64,000 nucleotides of DNA from Dipteris shenzhenensis (lineage: Eukaryota; Polypodiophyta; Polypodiopsida; Gleicheniales). Where the stretch lies: NCBI GenBank assembly GCA_047967505.1, contig CM106539.1; one strand, given 5' to 3'. Positions 36,197 through 47,335 of this stretch are shown here, in pieces; position 1 is the stretch's first letter, and the number at the start of each line of letters is the position of its first letter. Under the pieces are notes generated by a model. That model saw only the letters and a program-made list of their open reading frames with translations. It had not been told where the DNA came from and did no database searches. The position numbers and the translations under genes are program-made.

Positions 36197-36556
36197 GAAA
36201 AACGTCAAGGAAAAATATTAAAAATAATTAAATTAACAAATAACTTAGATATAGCTAGAATTTCTAATATAGGATTATTTCAAATTCTTGCATGTTGGTG
36301 CAAAAGTATAGATTGAAAAAACAATATTTGTATGTGAATATGATAGAGCCACAAAGTGAACTTTTGATTTGGGAAGGAAAAACGTCAAGGGAAAATATTA
36401 AAAATAATTAAATTAACAAATAACTTAGATATAGCTAGAATTTCTAATATAGGATTATTTCAAATTCTTGCATGTTGGTGCAAAAGTATAGATTGAAAAA
36501 ATAATATTTTTATGTGAATATGACAGTGCCACAAAGTGAACTTTTGATTTGGGAAG
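36197..36556. repeat. 180-bp tandem duplication
   Basis: Two nearly identical head-to-tail copies (36,197-36,376 and 36,377-36,556), each starting GGAAAAACGTCAAGG or close to it and ending AACTTTTGATTTGGGAAG. They are AT-rich and non-coding. The sequence is unrelated to the 182-bp satellite although the length is similar. Confidence 0.85.
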
Positions 36557-36753
36557 AAACTTTTTAGAAAGTAAAATTTTGATTTGGAAAGGATATTTTC
36601 ATAAAGTAAAGTTTTCATTTAGGAAGGATTTTTGGGCTTCGTCCAAAAACAACACAAAAAGTCCAAAATTAATGAAATAGGTGTTATCTAGCCCTTTCCT
36701 TCATAGCACTCGATTGGGTTAGTGCTATTCACATATGATCACATGATGGTGCT

Positions 36754-37670
36754 ATGAACACATCATCGCATGATGTTGAGCGTGAAACTTCTCAACAGAT
36801 CCATCGAGATAGAGCATTGGGCATCATTCATCTCAGTCAGCAAAAATACATTCGAGACATGCTCACAAAATACAACATGATGACTTGCAATTCAGTTGAC
36901 ACTCCCATGGAGCTAGGAGATGCTGTCATGCTACTCAACAAGTCTTCTCCCTCTTTCGAAGATACCTCAGCATTTCCTTATCGCAATCTCGTAGGAAGTC
37001 TCCTTTATGCCATGGTATGTTACAGGCCTGACATTGCTTTCCCAATGATTCTACTCTCCCAGCACAGCTTGAACCCCTCTTTCACTCATTGGCAACCTCT
37101 CAAGCGTGTGCTTCATTACCTCCAAGGCACTGCTCATTTTGGGCTTCACTTTCGCTCTTCACAAGGTTCTTTCCTTCAGTTTGATGCATTCTCTGATGCC
37201 AATTGGGGCACTGATCTCACCACAGGACGATCTGTTACTGGATGTTGTTTTTTGGTCAATGGCGTTGCACTTAGTTGGATCAGTAAAAACAGCAACGAGT
37301 TGTTGCCCTTTCTTTCACTGAGGCAAAGTACATTGCTACCTCCACTGCTTCTCGTGAGGTGGTATGGCTCCAACGTCTTCTCCAAGATATCTCATGTTTG
37401 GACGTTAATGAACCAACAACACTGTGGTGTGACAATCAAAGTGCCATAGCACTCACCAAAAATCCCATTCTGCACTCCAAGACCAAACACTTGGCACTCT
37501 ACTATCACTTCATTCGAAATCTTGTGAAAGCAAGAAATCTTCAAGTCCTATACCTTCCTACAGATGATATGCCGGCCGACATCTTCACCAAACCGTTGCC
37601 TCACCCTCGTTTTTCTCTCTTAAGATCTCTTTTAAATGTGGTTCCACATCCAGCATCTGCTCTCATATAA
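36754..37670 (+). pseudogene. Ty1/copia RT end and RNase H (relic C)
   Basis: The frame from about 36,795 carries the copia palm/thumb end (IHLSQQKYIRDMLTKYNM, DTPMELGD, YRNLVGSLLYAMVCYRPDIA). RNase H follows: FSDANWGTDLTTGRSVTGCC and, after a one-base frameshift near 37,300, WCDNQSAIALTKNPILHSKT and KHLALYYHFIRNL. It ends DDMPADIFTKPLPHPRFSLL. The catalytic D of SDANW and the D of CDNQSA are present. Everything 5' of the thumb is missing. The polypurine tract and LTR start follow at 37,716-37,730. Confidence 0.88.
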
Positions 37671-37715
37671 ACGAATCAAGGTTCCTTGTCATCACCTCGA
37701 TGGACAGGTCGTGAT

Positions 37716-37905
37716 TGAGGGGGGAGGGATGTTGGGTCACTCACGACCTGTGCACACACACACATCACGCATGCATGCCATGTGTTGTTGATGCATGCAT
37801 GCTGGCACTTAGGTAGAAGCCACATGGACAGACTAGATGACTATCACATGCACCGCACCGGCTCATAATCGATGAGCACATTCTCATCCCTGTTGTTTCA
37901 GGATT
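37716..37905 (+). repeat. PPT and start of 3' LTR (relic C)
   Basis: TTGAGGGGGGAGGGA is a clear polypurine tract. It is followed at 37,730 by TGTTGGGTCACTCACG, a typical copia LTR start. The LTR contains ACACACACACATCACGCATG. Its 3' end was not found, so the end given is approximate. Confidence 0.65.
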
Positions 37906-37936
37906 CCTCATGAGGGTGCTGTGTATAACAGGGAAG

Positions 37937-38119
37937 ATGCATAGTAATGGAATTCATCGTGTTCTCTGCCTTTTGTTGTTCGCGTATTCCATTGTATTGT
38001 TTTCTTCATTAATCGCAAGGTCTGACTTCGACAGTAGGCCTGTAAATCACGTCAAGACTTATATACGATGGGAGAAACACTCCAATATTCTTGATTGTGC
38101 AAGCGATGGGGAAAGGTAG
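37937..38119 (+). CDS. Small ORF with signal-peptide-like start (doubtful)
   Basis: 60 codons from an internal ATG. Basic residues are followed by VLCLLLFAYSIVLFSSLIA, which resembles a secretory signal peptide, then a short hydrophilic tail with one Cys ending at TAG. It may continue by splicing (GGTATGT lies just after the stop at 38,122) toward the tandem-repeat coding-like region at 38,519. This could be the first exon of a small secreted protein, or chance within LTR-flanking DNA. No family is recognised. Confidence 0.25.
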   Translation: MHSNGIHRVLCLLLFAYSIVLFSSLIARSDFDSRPVNHVKTYIRWEKHSNILDCASDGER

Positions 38120-38518
38120 AAGGTATGTATCACTTGATTCAAACCAAGTATGGTAGGGGAGGCCACCGTGGGTGCCCCCACTGATGTAACAGAGGCGGGA
38201 GCATATGGCACGACCATGAAGTCAGGGAAAACGGACCTAGCCTCAGATATAATACCAGCAACCTCAAAGGGACTCCGTAGTTACTCGAGGTTAAGGGCGC
38301 GTTTGAGGACGGAGGTCAAGTGGAAAGCGAGACATGAGCGTATTTTGGGAAGGTCGACGGGCACATTGTGTAGTCACAACTCACTTGTTTGAATCTAAAC
38401 ATGTGTCCGAGCCTGTCGGAACGTTGGAGCGATTGAGTGAGCTGAAGGGGGACACTCAAAGACCGAGGGTCGTGAAGTAGTATCCTCTTGGAAGCTGGTT
38501 CTTCTTGTGCGGCATCCT

Positions 38519-38865
38519 TGCAGGTAGAACCAACGCCACCTCCACCATGGCCAACGGCTGTGCCTCGAGCAGCAATAGTAGCAACAGCAGCAGCAGCAGT
38601 AGTCGGAAAACCAACGCCACCTTCACCATGGCCAGCAGCTGGTCCTCGAGCAGCAACAGCAGCACCAGTAGTAGTAGCATGAAAACCAACGCCAGCTTCA
38701 CCATAGGCAACTCCCTGTGATGAAGACTATCCTGATATCTGCTCCAATAGCTCCCTCACCCCAGTAGCAGGAAAAGCAACGCCACTTCCACCATGGCCAG
38801 CTGCTCCTCTAGCAGGAACAGTAGCAGCAGTAGCAAGAAAACCAATGCCACCTTCACCATTGCCA
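38519..38865. repeat. Coding-like tandem repeats, left half of the copia target site
   Basis: Units of about 66-90 bp repeat the words ACGCCACCTTCACCATGGCC and AGCAGCAACAGCAGC. One plus frame gives KPTPPSPWPAAGPRAA-type units, another is Ser-rich, and the minus strand gives GHGGGGVGF-type units. Which strand, if any, is coding is unclear. The same repeat resumes at 49,205-49,300, on the other side of the copia element. It carries the shared word TGTGATGAAGAC (38,717 and 49,271). Confidence 0.55.
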
Positions 38866-38870
38866 GTAGC

Positions 38871-39072
38871 TGTAGGAATTCGGTATTGCTTCTGATTCTA
38901 CTCAGAGAGAGAACACACACAGAGAGCAAAAACCTTTGTTACGTCATATTTCTTGAATGAAGGAATACATAGTTTACGAATCAGCGTGTCCAATCGACTA
39001 CGCCTCTTTGTATCATAATTATTTACAACAATTAATAAAATGTTTATGAAGTGTTTGCATTACATTTCTACA
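38871..39072 (-). repeat. 3' LTR of copia D (complete, 202 bp)
   Basis: Plus strand begins TGTAGGAATTCGG and ends CATTTCTACA, with 5-bp terminal inverted repeats TGTAG/CTACA. The purine-rich AAGGTGGTG lies just inside on the minus strand. Confidence 0.9.
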
Positions 39073-39137
39073 CACCACCTTAATGCTAACACTATAACTA
39101 TCTGAGTCTTTTTAAACCTAGATTATTACAGCAAGAT

Positions 39138-39748
39138 TCATGTTTTGATGCGGGCACTGATTTTGTAAGAAAATTTGCCCACATCAAATCCGTTGGAGAG
39201 TGTTCCAATTGTAGCTTGTGAGACAACCATTTCTCTTATGAAATGGTATTTGAGATCCACATGCTTTGTCTTCTCCAAGTGCTTCGGATTACTTGCAAGG
39301 TAGATGCACGAGAGGTTATCACAGTAGATCTTCAGAGATATCCTTGGAATAATCTTCAATTCTTCAATCAACATTTGAATCCAAAGTCCTTCTTTTGTTG
39401 CTAATGCTACCGCAACAAATTCAGCCTCTGCAGTTGATAAGCTGACTGCTGTTTGCTTCTTTGATTGCCAGGTCACTGCTACTCCTGCAAGAACAAAAGA
39501 AAAACCAGCAGTAGATCTTCTAGTATCCATTTCCCCCCCCCAATCTGAGTCAGACCAGCCAATGATTGATGTGAGAGGACTCAGAGTGGAGTTAGAAGAA
39601 TACAAAAGTCCAAAATTTCGTGTAAACTTCAAATACCGGACCACACGAAGAAGTGCCTTCTAGTGTTTAAAACTAGGATTGTGCATGAATCTTGAGAGAA
39701 AATTGATGCTGTAGCAAATATCCAAGCGGGTGTCTGTGACAAGATACC
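39138..39748 (-). pseudogene. Copia D pol, RNase H part
   Basis: Minus-strand frame 39,644-39,138 plus an upstream part to 39,748 with one stop. Motifs: DTRLDICYSINFLSRFM, IIGWSDSDWGGEMDTRRSTA, LSTAEAEFVAVALATKEGLW, IYCDNLSCIYLASNPKHLEK and KHVDLKYHFIREMV. These are the copia RNase H blocks with catalytic Asp residues present. This is the 3' half of the coding region. The 5' half is at 47,350-49,109, beyond the CACTA insertion. Confidence 0.9.
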
Positions 39749-39751
39749 TAA

Positions 39752-39781
39752 CACAACAAGACAAAGCACCCATAGACGCGC
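39752..39781 (+). repeat. Left terminal inverted repeat of the CACTA element
   Basis: Starts CACAACAAGACAAAGCACCC and continues ATAGACGCGC. It pairs with 47,317-47,346, with mismatches at positions 9, 18 and 20. TAA lies directly outside. Confidence 0.93.
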
Positions 39782-40025
39782 GCACAGACGCGTTTCATGA
39801 ACTAAATAAAAAACTTACGGGCGTGTCTATTTACGCGTCTATTTGTGCGTCAAGAGACCCGCGTCTATTAGCACGTCTATATATCAGACTTACGCACATA
39901 TAGACGCGCTCATACACGCATAAATAGACGCACAAATAAACGCTTTGATAGACGTAAATATAGACGCAAATCGAACAGACAGACGTGAATATAAACGCGT
40001 TTGTAAACGCACTGATAGACGCGCC
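39770..40025. repeat. Left subterminal motif array of the CACTA element
   Basis: About 20 variants of TAGACGCG (or CGCGTCTA) occur in both orientations within about 255 bp, for example ATAGACGCG, ACGCGTCTATT, CGTGTCTAT and AAACGCGT. In En/Spm such subterminal repeats bind TnpA and bring the ends together. The same role is likely here. The array ends at a poly-T run near 40,027. Confidence 0.88.
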
Positions 40026-40381
40026 TTTTTTTTTTTTTTTAAATACAGAATACTGTGTATGTTGTGTATGCTATATACTTACAAGAATCCCATATCCACA
40101 TTCTGTAATTCAATTCTTACAGCCAACCTCATTTTAATTACAATTCCAAATAAAATATTACAACTCCAAAACGCAATAAAATTGAAAGCTCAAAAAGTGC
40201 TTGTATATACATATAGCACGAAGCTAAGCCACGTCATGTGGCTCCAAGTACAAAAAATAAGGAAGCTAAGCCATGTCATGTGGCTTCAAGTACAAAAAAT
40301 AAGAGGAGTCTATATACAAGAGGCACGAAGCCAAGCCAATGGCTTTAAGTACAAAAAAGAATAGTAGCACTACTTCTACGA

Positions 40382-41858
40382 CTAATCCTCGCTGCCTTCC
40401 ACACTCCCTTCTGCGCTGCCTTCTACGCTGCCTTCTGCACCTCCTTCCTCGTCTTCCTCGTCGTCTTGTGCAGGGGCGCCCTGTAAACAAGGGACAACAT
40501 ATATCAATGTATGAAAAATCAAATCTTTACTTATAATTTTGGCATTATTCAATTACTTTCAAATACCTGGGGGGCCTGTCCCCAGTCGCTCGGGTATACT
40601 GCTCCTCAGTAATCAACCCGTCATCATAGAAGTGCCTCCATGTATCTCCTCTGCGATGGTGGCGGTGGTAGGCTGTCTCCACTGGAGTAGGGTATTTGCC
40701 CACGATCTCAAGCTGCATGACCGCGATACACTTTGTGGAGGGATTAGTACAAAGAAACAACCAACCTCCTAATAAACTACATAAGCAATATAATTTGAGA
40801 TCGATACTTACAAATTGGGCCTCCCATGATTCAACACCCCCAGCTCCAAAATGCACGCTCCCATACTCCTCCATCTGGATCCTCCGTGCCTCCACGTGCT
40901 GCAGACTGGGCTCCTCCCTCGCTGACTTCATTGCCTTCTTCCACTCACGCTTCTGAGCGGTGTGGGGCGGGCCCCTTGGAGGTTGACCTGCCTCAAGTCT
41001 GGCAAGCTCCGCTAGTGCCTGCCTCTTAAGGGAAGATCTTTTATTGCTAAGTATCGTAACAATCTTTGACTTCCCCCATTTATCTGTGAACTGGCGATTG
41101 GGGGGGTTAGGATACCTAGAGCGAACAGTAGCGAGGGTCTCATCAGCCAACCTCTTTGGGTGGTCTTTATAGTGGATAAAGCAATCTCTGTAATTATTAG
41201 CAATTACAGAGCGCATGAAGGCCATTATATCCTTCCCCCGCTCATCCATCAAGATGCCTCCTGTCTGGGTGATGTCATAATAAATCGTACCATCACCCAG
41301 AGGCACGTCTAAATCATCGGAATCATCATCCTCGGCCTCACCGCCACATGGCCCAAAGCACTGTGCCATGCATCCGCCACCGCTCTCCCTGCTACTACGC
41401 CTGCCACCCTGTCGTGTCGAGCTCTTACGCTGGCCACTCGTAGCTGGGGACTGCGCGGGACTACGCTGACCACTCGTAGCTGGAGAACCCAGTCTTGACG
41501 GCTGGGGAGTACGTCGACGACTCGCTGAGGCAGAAGGTCCTCCTGAAGGCATGGGGGAAGGGGCATAAGACGGGATGGCAGAAGGGACATAAGACGGCAT
41601 GGGGGAAGGGACATAAGATGGTACGGGGGAAGGGGCATAAGACGAGGCATAAGACGGCTGTGCGGACTCCGCTGGGGTGATCTCAGGCGGTGTGGGGTGG
41701 CTCGGAGTCTGTAGTGCCGACTCCTGGGGAGTGTTAAGGGTACTCGTCATGTACCCGTATAACTCCGCAGGACTAGGAGGGTGCCCTAAAATATTATATA
41801 AATCCTTCCATATCGATTCACGCGGATCAGGTGAGCTAGAAGCACTTCCTCCCCACAT
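40382..41858 (-). CDS. TnpA-like accessory protein of the CACTA element (Ptta/En/Spm type)
   Basis: Exons (minus): 41858-40812, 40712-40557 and 40480-40382, giving 433 residues. The first intron is certain (GTAAGT...TGCAG, 99 bp). The second fits GTAATT...TACAG and keeps an acidic frame (AQDDEEDEEGGAEGSVEGS). The ATG at 41,858 follows a likely leader-intron acceptor (TTTTTTTCCAG). The N-terminal third is Pro/Ser-rich with PSYVPSPMPSYVP-type repeats. Next come an Arg/Ser-rich basic part and an acidic patch. The conserved region has DIMAFMRSVIANNYRDC, RQFTDKWGKSKIVTILSNKR and REWKKAMKSAREEPSLQHVE, then GGVESWEAQF just before intron 1. This order matches plant Ptta/En/Spm second-gene proteins (Transposase_24-like). 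It probably binds the TAGACGCG arrays. A decayed relative with the same intron position is at 56,233-57,950. Confidence 0.75.
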
Positions 41859-41939
41859 GTTAAACTGGAAAAAAATAAACAAATCTATTACTTTGGGAGA
41901 TGAGAAGAAAGTGGGGAAAAAAAAAAAGAGGCTCTGTCA

Positions 41940-42270
41940 GAGCGCGTCTATAGACCCGTCTAATCTTCACGTCTATAAACACGTCTAACAGAGCATTTAA
42001 CAGTTCAAGTAAAAGCGCGTCTACCACCGCGTCTAACAGACCGTCAAAACAGCCGTCTAACAGTGCGTTAAAAAGCGCGTCTAACAGCCCGTCCAAACAT
42101 CCATTTAACAGCGCGTCTAACAATTCGTTTAGAACTCCGTTTAACAGATCATCTGTTTGAGCGTCTATATACGCGTCTGTGCATGTCTGTAGCAAGCCAA
42201 ACGTGCAAATAGACGCGCCTATAGATGCACGTTTAGACGCGTCCTCAGACGCCTGTATACACGCGCTCCG
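41940..42270. repeat. Central motif array 1 of the CACTA element
   Basis: More than 20 variants of GCGTCTA, partly in a 24-bp rhythm of the form GCGTCTAACAGNNCGT (about 42,010-42,150). The 180-codon minus-strand open frame over it (Leu/Asp-rich) is a product of the repeat. Confidence 0.85.
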
Positions 42271-42679
42271 ACAGTCGAGAATACTCAAAAGTAGAAAAGG
42301 ACGTTTCGCCCGACAAAAGAATGTGTCGCTCATACCTAGATGCTGCGTTTCGTGGATGCGATTAAGTACAAAACTGGAAAGAGCAAGCAAGAACAACTTC
42401 AAAAGGACTTACTTGGAAAAAGGTATGGAAGGATCTTTCTTTTCCAAACTTGTTTCTTCTCCTTGTTCGTACTCCTCCTCTTCTTTAGGCTTGGAAGCAA
42501 GCTGTGTAGGTACGGTCCCTTTGTCTTGAGTGAAAGCTTGGAACTGTGTATGGGAGGCTCTCTCTTAAGCTTCGAATCTATAGAACTGCTAATAAAGAAG
42601 GAAGAAAGCCGCTTGCGAAGTTTAAGTAGTCAAAAGAAAAGCAAAGCGAGCGGCGCGCCGAAAAGCAGGTTTAAAAGTC

Positions 42680-42860
42680 GCGGGTATAGTCGCGTCTATT
42701 AGCACGTCTATAGTCGCGTCTGAATACACAGAGTAAATGCGTTTATAGTCGCGTCTATTAGCGCATCTACAGGCACGTTTAAATACACAGAGTAGATGGG
42801 CATTTAGACGCGCAGATAGACGCGACATTAGACGCGATGATAGACGTGGCGATAGACACG
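42680..42860. repeat. Central motif array 2 of the CACTA element
   Basis: Around 12-15 copies of TAGACGCG/CGCGTCTA variants in both orientations (TAGTCGCGTCTATTAGC is duplicated), ending about 65 bases before the transposase start codon. Confidence 0.85.
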
Positions 42861-42923
42861 ACACAGAGTTTTTAAGTTAAGAATTTGAAGAAGAGCAAAT
42901 TTGGTGGGTTGTTTGTTTGTAGG

Positions 42924-45900
42924 ATGTCTCCATCTTCAACAAGCAGCTCCAGTGAGGATGAATCCCTCCGTATCCACCATCGCGAAATGTGGTTGGAGCA
43001 AAAAATCAAATGTCTGTGTGATCGATGTCGAGGAAACATGTATCGTGCACGCAGGATTACGCTCAATCATATCTCAAAGTATGGAGAATGGGATGTGACC
43101 GTAAACAGGGTAAGGATTTGTAAGTTAAGGTTGATTGAGATACCTATGGGAGTTCATATGTTTGAGTTATAATGATCTCGTTTTAATTTGATACAGGATG
43201 CAGTGCCACACCCGCACATGTTACCCTATGCCCGTCGTGAGGAGGCGAAGCATCGGCGATATGAGGTGGGATCTTCAGGAGGGACCGTTACGGATGCATG
43301 GAGTGATGGTGATAGTAGCCCTCCACCATTAACTCATGAAGCCATGGAGGAGGAGGTGTTTGATGATATGGTGCGGGATTTATATGTCCATCAAGGGAGG
43401 GATAATAGCATGGAGCAGGATGATCTTTTTACCGCAGCATCGACTCCACTGTTTGAGGGGTGCACATTCTCTGTTCTACGTGCCTCCCTTGAGTTACTAA
43501 ACTTGCAAACCATCTATGGATGGAGCAATGCAAGTTTGAATGCATTACTCAAGTAAGCTTTAATTTAAAGTCGATTTTGCAAACATGGTGAATTATGCGC
43601 GTGGGTCAATTACTCGAATGCTTTTCCTCATTTATGGTCTTCACGTGCAGGCTATTGTGTAAAATGCTTCCAAGGGAGAATAAATTACCGACCTCAAGAG
43701 ATATGGCAAGGCAACATGTGACCTCTCTTGGAGGATTAGATTACAAGCGCATCCATGCATGTGTCAACGATTGCGTTTTGTTTCGTGGACTACATAAGGA
43801 TGCAAGAGAGTGTCCTACTTGTGGAGAGGCAAGATATAGAGCAGATCTCAAAACCTTGGACGTGCCTCGTAAGGTATTGCGACATTTTCCCATAATCCCT
43901 CGCATCCAACATATGTTCAAGTGCAAATCTATTGCAGAGCTCATGTCATGGCATTCCTCCCATCGATCAACCGATGGCAAGTGGAGAACTCCCGCGGACT
44001 CTCTTGCGTGGAAGCATATTGAAGACACATGGCCAAGCTTCAAGGAAGAACCTAGGAGCTTGAGACTTGGATTGGGTATGGACGGTGTGAACCCATTTGG
44101 TCTCAAAAGCACGTCTTACAGTGTATGGCTAGTGGTATTGCTGAATTACAATCTTCCACCCTCTATGGCTATTAAGAAAGGACATGTCATGCTGTCCCTT
44201 CTAATTACAGGGAAACATAAAGTCAAAAACCCTGATGTTTATTTGGAGCCTTTGATTGATGAGCTAGAGATACTTTGGAGAGGTATCGAGGTGCATGATG
44301 TGAGCAGGCCTCCCTTGTCACAAGACTTCAACTGCAAAGCAGTCTTGATGTGGACGATGCATGACTTCCCAGGCTATGGCGAGTGTTCAGGTAAGCATTG
44401 CATTTTTTAATTATGAATAGGCAAGGACGTGGCACCCTAAACCCACCTTCCACTCTTAATTGCATCTATTGTTTCAGGTCTCACTACATCGGGTTACCAT
44501 GCATGTCCTGTTTGTGGTCCTTCGCTAGTTGCCTCACGGGCAGACGCATTGAATAAGGTCATCTATGAGAATCACCATCGATTTCTCCCACCTGATCATC
44601 CTAGATATGTTGCCCCTTGGAATGAAGTCCTCCCACAATCACTCACCGCGGGAGATTGGATGAGAATTTGGGATGGTTCCACGACTCCTCCACCACTTGG
44701 CATGAGCCGGTAAAGATTTGTAACTATTGGTTGGAAGTAAAGATTGGCTATATTGGTTGAAAGTGAGGATTGCATGCTAACACTTTATTTTGTTTAGATA
44801 CTCCATCTTTTATCGTTTACCATATTGGTCCCACCTCAATATCAATCACCTGCTCGATCCCATGCATATCTTCAAGAATGTGGCATCTACCATTTGGGAG
44901 CATTTGAATGGGACACAAGATTCGGCAGGCATAAGGGAGGATCTACGTACCACAGGGAGGATGCGTGAAGCTTGGCCTCAAGAGAGACCAAATGGGCGTG
45001 TTTTTTTACCTCGTGCACCATGGATGTTATCAAAGCTAGAGATGGCGACGGTGAAGCGCGCTATTACTACAATTCGTACTCCCACTGGATGCATGAGGTG
45101 TTTGAAGGGAGCCTTTACAAAGAGCAAGAAAAGAGGTGTAGAGCAATTATATGGCTTGAAATCTCATGATTGGCACAAGATGCTCCAAGTAAGTATTTTA
45201 TATGCATAATATCTTTTTCCTTTCAAATTTGTGAGTGAACAGCTATAAGCAACTAATCAACCACCTCCTCGCAGGTTCAGTTCATACTACCTACTAGCAT
45301 TTCACGTAGTGCATCAAAGGACGTGAAAGATTGTATTTACAAGATGGGCGAGCTTGTGAGGTATGTGAGCTCAAAGGAAATAGATCCCACCACGCTTGAG
45401 AATGCTCGAGTTATGTCAGTGGAGGCGGTTTGTTTTAGTGGAGGAGACATTTCCACGTTCTATTCTCACAAGCCAACTACATCTCATAGTGCATTTGGTG
45501 GATAAGATTGCTATATGCGGTACTATACATGCACGATGGTTGTTCTTCCTCGAGCGCTTCATGAAGACCTTGAAGGGCTTCGTGAGACAAAATGCAAGAC
45601 CCGAAGGTAGCATGGCCGAGGGTTGGTTGGTACAAGAGTCACTTGTATATATTTCTGAGTTTCTTGTTGATGTGGATAGCTCTCTCCCACGACTATGGAG
45701 AGATGATGAAGACCTAAGGATGACCTCTATTGTGCCTCAAGGAAAAGGACACAACAAAGTAATAGACACGGAGTTGCGTAATAGTATCAACCTCTTTTGC
45801 ATGCTTAATAGTGATGTGATGAAAAGATGGGTGACAAGATACGAGGATGCAAAGGCAAGAAGACAAGAAGAAAGGGCCCTCTTTCGTACACACCATGGAT

Positions 45901-46903
45901 CTCGTGTGCCATACCCTCAGCGTCTAAGAGCACTTCCAAAGGATATTGGCTACTTGATGAAATGGAGAAAGCAGAGAAAGACGAGGGGATGCATATCACA
46001 ATGGAAGAATGGGAGTATGCTAGGGGATGCATGAGCAAGGTCGGTATATAGAATGTTATGCATAAGTTAGGAGGTTTTTATAATTTAGATTGCTTATTTA
46101 ATTGATTTTTTCTTGGTGTAGTGCACTATGTTCAATGCTATATGGTGTGAGGGCAAGCATTTTCGAACACAACGGATTGATGATAAGAGAAATACACAAG
46201 ATTGCGGCGTCATTGCTAGCTTTGAGGGAGCCAATGGAGTCATGGATGATTATTGTGGCATAACCCAAGATATCATTATGCTTGACTTTCGACGCTTCTT
46301 TGTGTATGTTTTGGATGTAAAGTGGTTTAAGGACGTGGTGGAAAGAGGCCCTAATGTAACAATCAAACGCCATGCAAGTGGCTTTGTAACTATTGACTCC
46401 ACAAAGTTTTGGCAAAGTAGGAAGGACACACTAATACTACCGCAACAATGTGAACAGGTACTGTGCACACACATAAAAATACTCGCTTTTAAATATTTGA
46501 TGCAAGAAAAGTAACATGATTGTATTTGTGTTTGAATTAGGTTGTCTATCAACCAATGGTGGATAATAATAGGTGGTGGCATGTCATACCTATTATGCCA
46601 CGTTCCAAAGTGATGTATAGTACATTTACTAATATGGAGCGTATGGAGGATGATCATGGCCATGGACGTGATGATGACCGTGATACAAGAGAGGAGGATG
46701 ATTATGAGATAGGAGATATAGATATTGAGGCCGGCATTACCCGTGAGGACGAGCCTACCATTGGAGATCTTGATTTCGATGAGCACATGAGTGGCACAAG
46801 TAGTAGTGGGTTGAATGTATTTGTAGATCTAAACACTTGTTTGGATTTTGAAGTAGATAGTTTGGCAAGGGTTGATCTCATTGAGGATGAGATTGAACCG
46901 TAG
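42924..46903 (+). CDS. CACTA transposase (tnp2/TnpD-like), 8 exons
   Basis: Catalytic protein expected to cut and move the element. Exons: 42924-43109, 43197-43552, 43651-44390, 44478-44709, 44798-45188, 45275-46039, 46122-46457 and 46541-46903. All introns are GT-AG and all exon phases agree (1,122 residues). The N-terminal segment has a CLCDRCRG zinc motif and HISKYGEWD. The tnp2 core has LRLGLGMDGVNPFGLKS, YNLPPSMAIKKGHVMLSLLI and MWTMHDFPGYGECSG, then GYHACPVCGPS and LLDPMHIFKNVASTIWEHL. Exon 6 holds the DUF4218-like part (HLIVHLVDKI, RFMKTLKGFVR, GSMAEGWLVQESLVY). Exon 7 carries the DUF4216-like part (WCEGKHFRTQRIDD, FFVYVLDVKWF). Exon 8 ends in an acidic tail. Within exon 6 the frame shifts near 45,437 and returns by about 45,975, so the exon length stays a multiple of three. 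At least part of this copy's protein would be wrong unless the shifts are sequencing errors. Confidence 0.88.
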
Positions 46904-47067
46904 CCCCGCAATTGATATTAGCAAAACTATTTTACATATTGTCTCATTCTCCTCATTTCCCTTAATTCTTGTATATGTGGGCTTGCAAAAAATTATGTGC
47001 TTTGGTAATCATGGGCAATGTTTGGAAAGCAATGATGTACACCAAAATCTCACTTTCTGTATTCTCT

Positions 47068-47335
47068 GGAGCGCGTCTAAATGCGCATCTGATTCTCAGT
47101 GTAAACGCGCAAATAAACGCGCAAATACATGCGCAAATAGACGCGCTAATAAACGGGATGTTAGACGGGCCCGTATTTTCTCAGGTCTAACGCGCAAATA
47201 AATGCGGTGATTGACGCACAAATAGACGAGCATTTAGCCGTGCTAATAGATGCACCCGTAATTTCTCTACTAGAGCAACGCTTATAGACGCGCCCGCTAT
47301 TTTGCGCATCTACCAAGCGCGTCTATAGTTGCTTT
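47068..47335. repeat. Right subterminal motif array of the CACTA element
   Basis: About 15 variants of AAACGCG, TAGACGCG and CGCGTCTA within about 265 bp. The array mirrors the left one and ends in the right terminal repeat. Confidence 0.88.

Larger units (their letters stand above)
41859..42923. promoter_or_regulatory. Shared divergent promoter region of the CACTA genes
   Basis: About 1.06 kb lies between the two start codons. Two TAGACGCG-motif arrays (41,940-42,270 and 42,680-42,860) flank a motif-poor middle (42,280-42,670) that probably holds leader exons. One candidate donor is AAAAAGGTATGG (about 42,418). The acceptor TTGTTTGTAG lies right before the transposase ATG. Because the same motif is at the transposon ends, a TnpA-like protein could also regulate this region. 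That is inference from layout. Confidence 0.6.

Noticed and set aside
36197-36556. 180-bp duplication as an outlying part of the 182-bp satellite
   Set aside because: The length is similar but the sequences share no words. Treated as a separate local duplication.
41860-42402. 180-codon minus-strand frame rich in Leu/Asp/Ala
   Set aside because: It is generated by the 24-bp GCGTCTAACAG motif array and its Leu-Asp-Gly repeats follow the DNA repeat. It overlaps the transposon promoter region.
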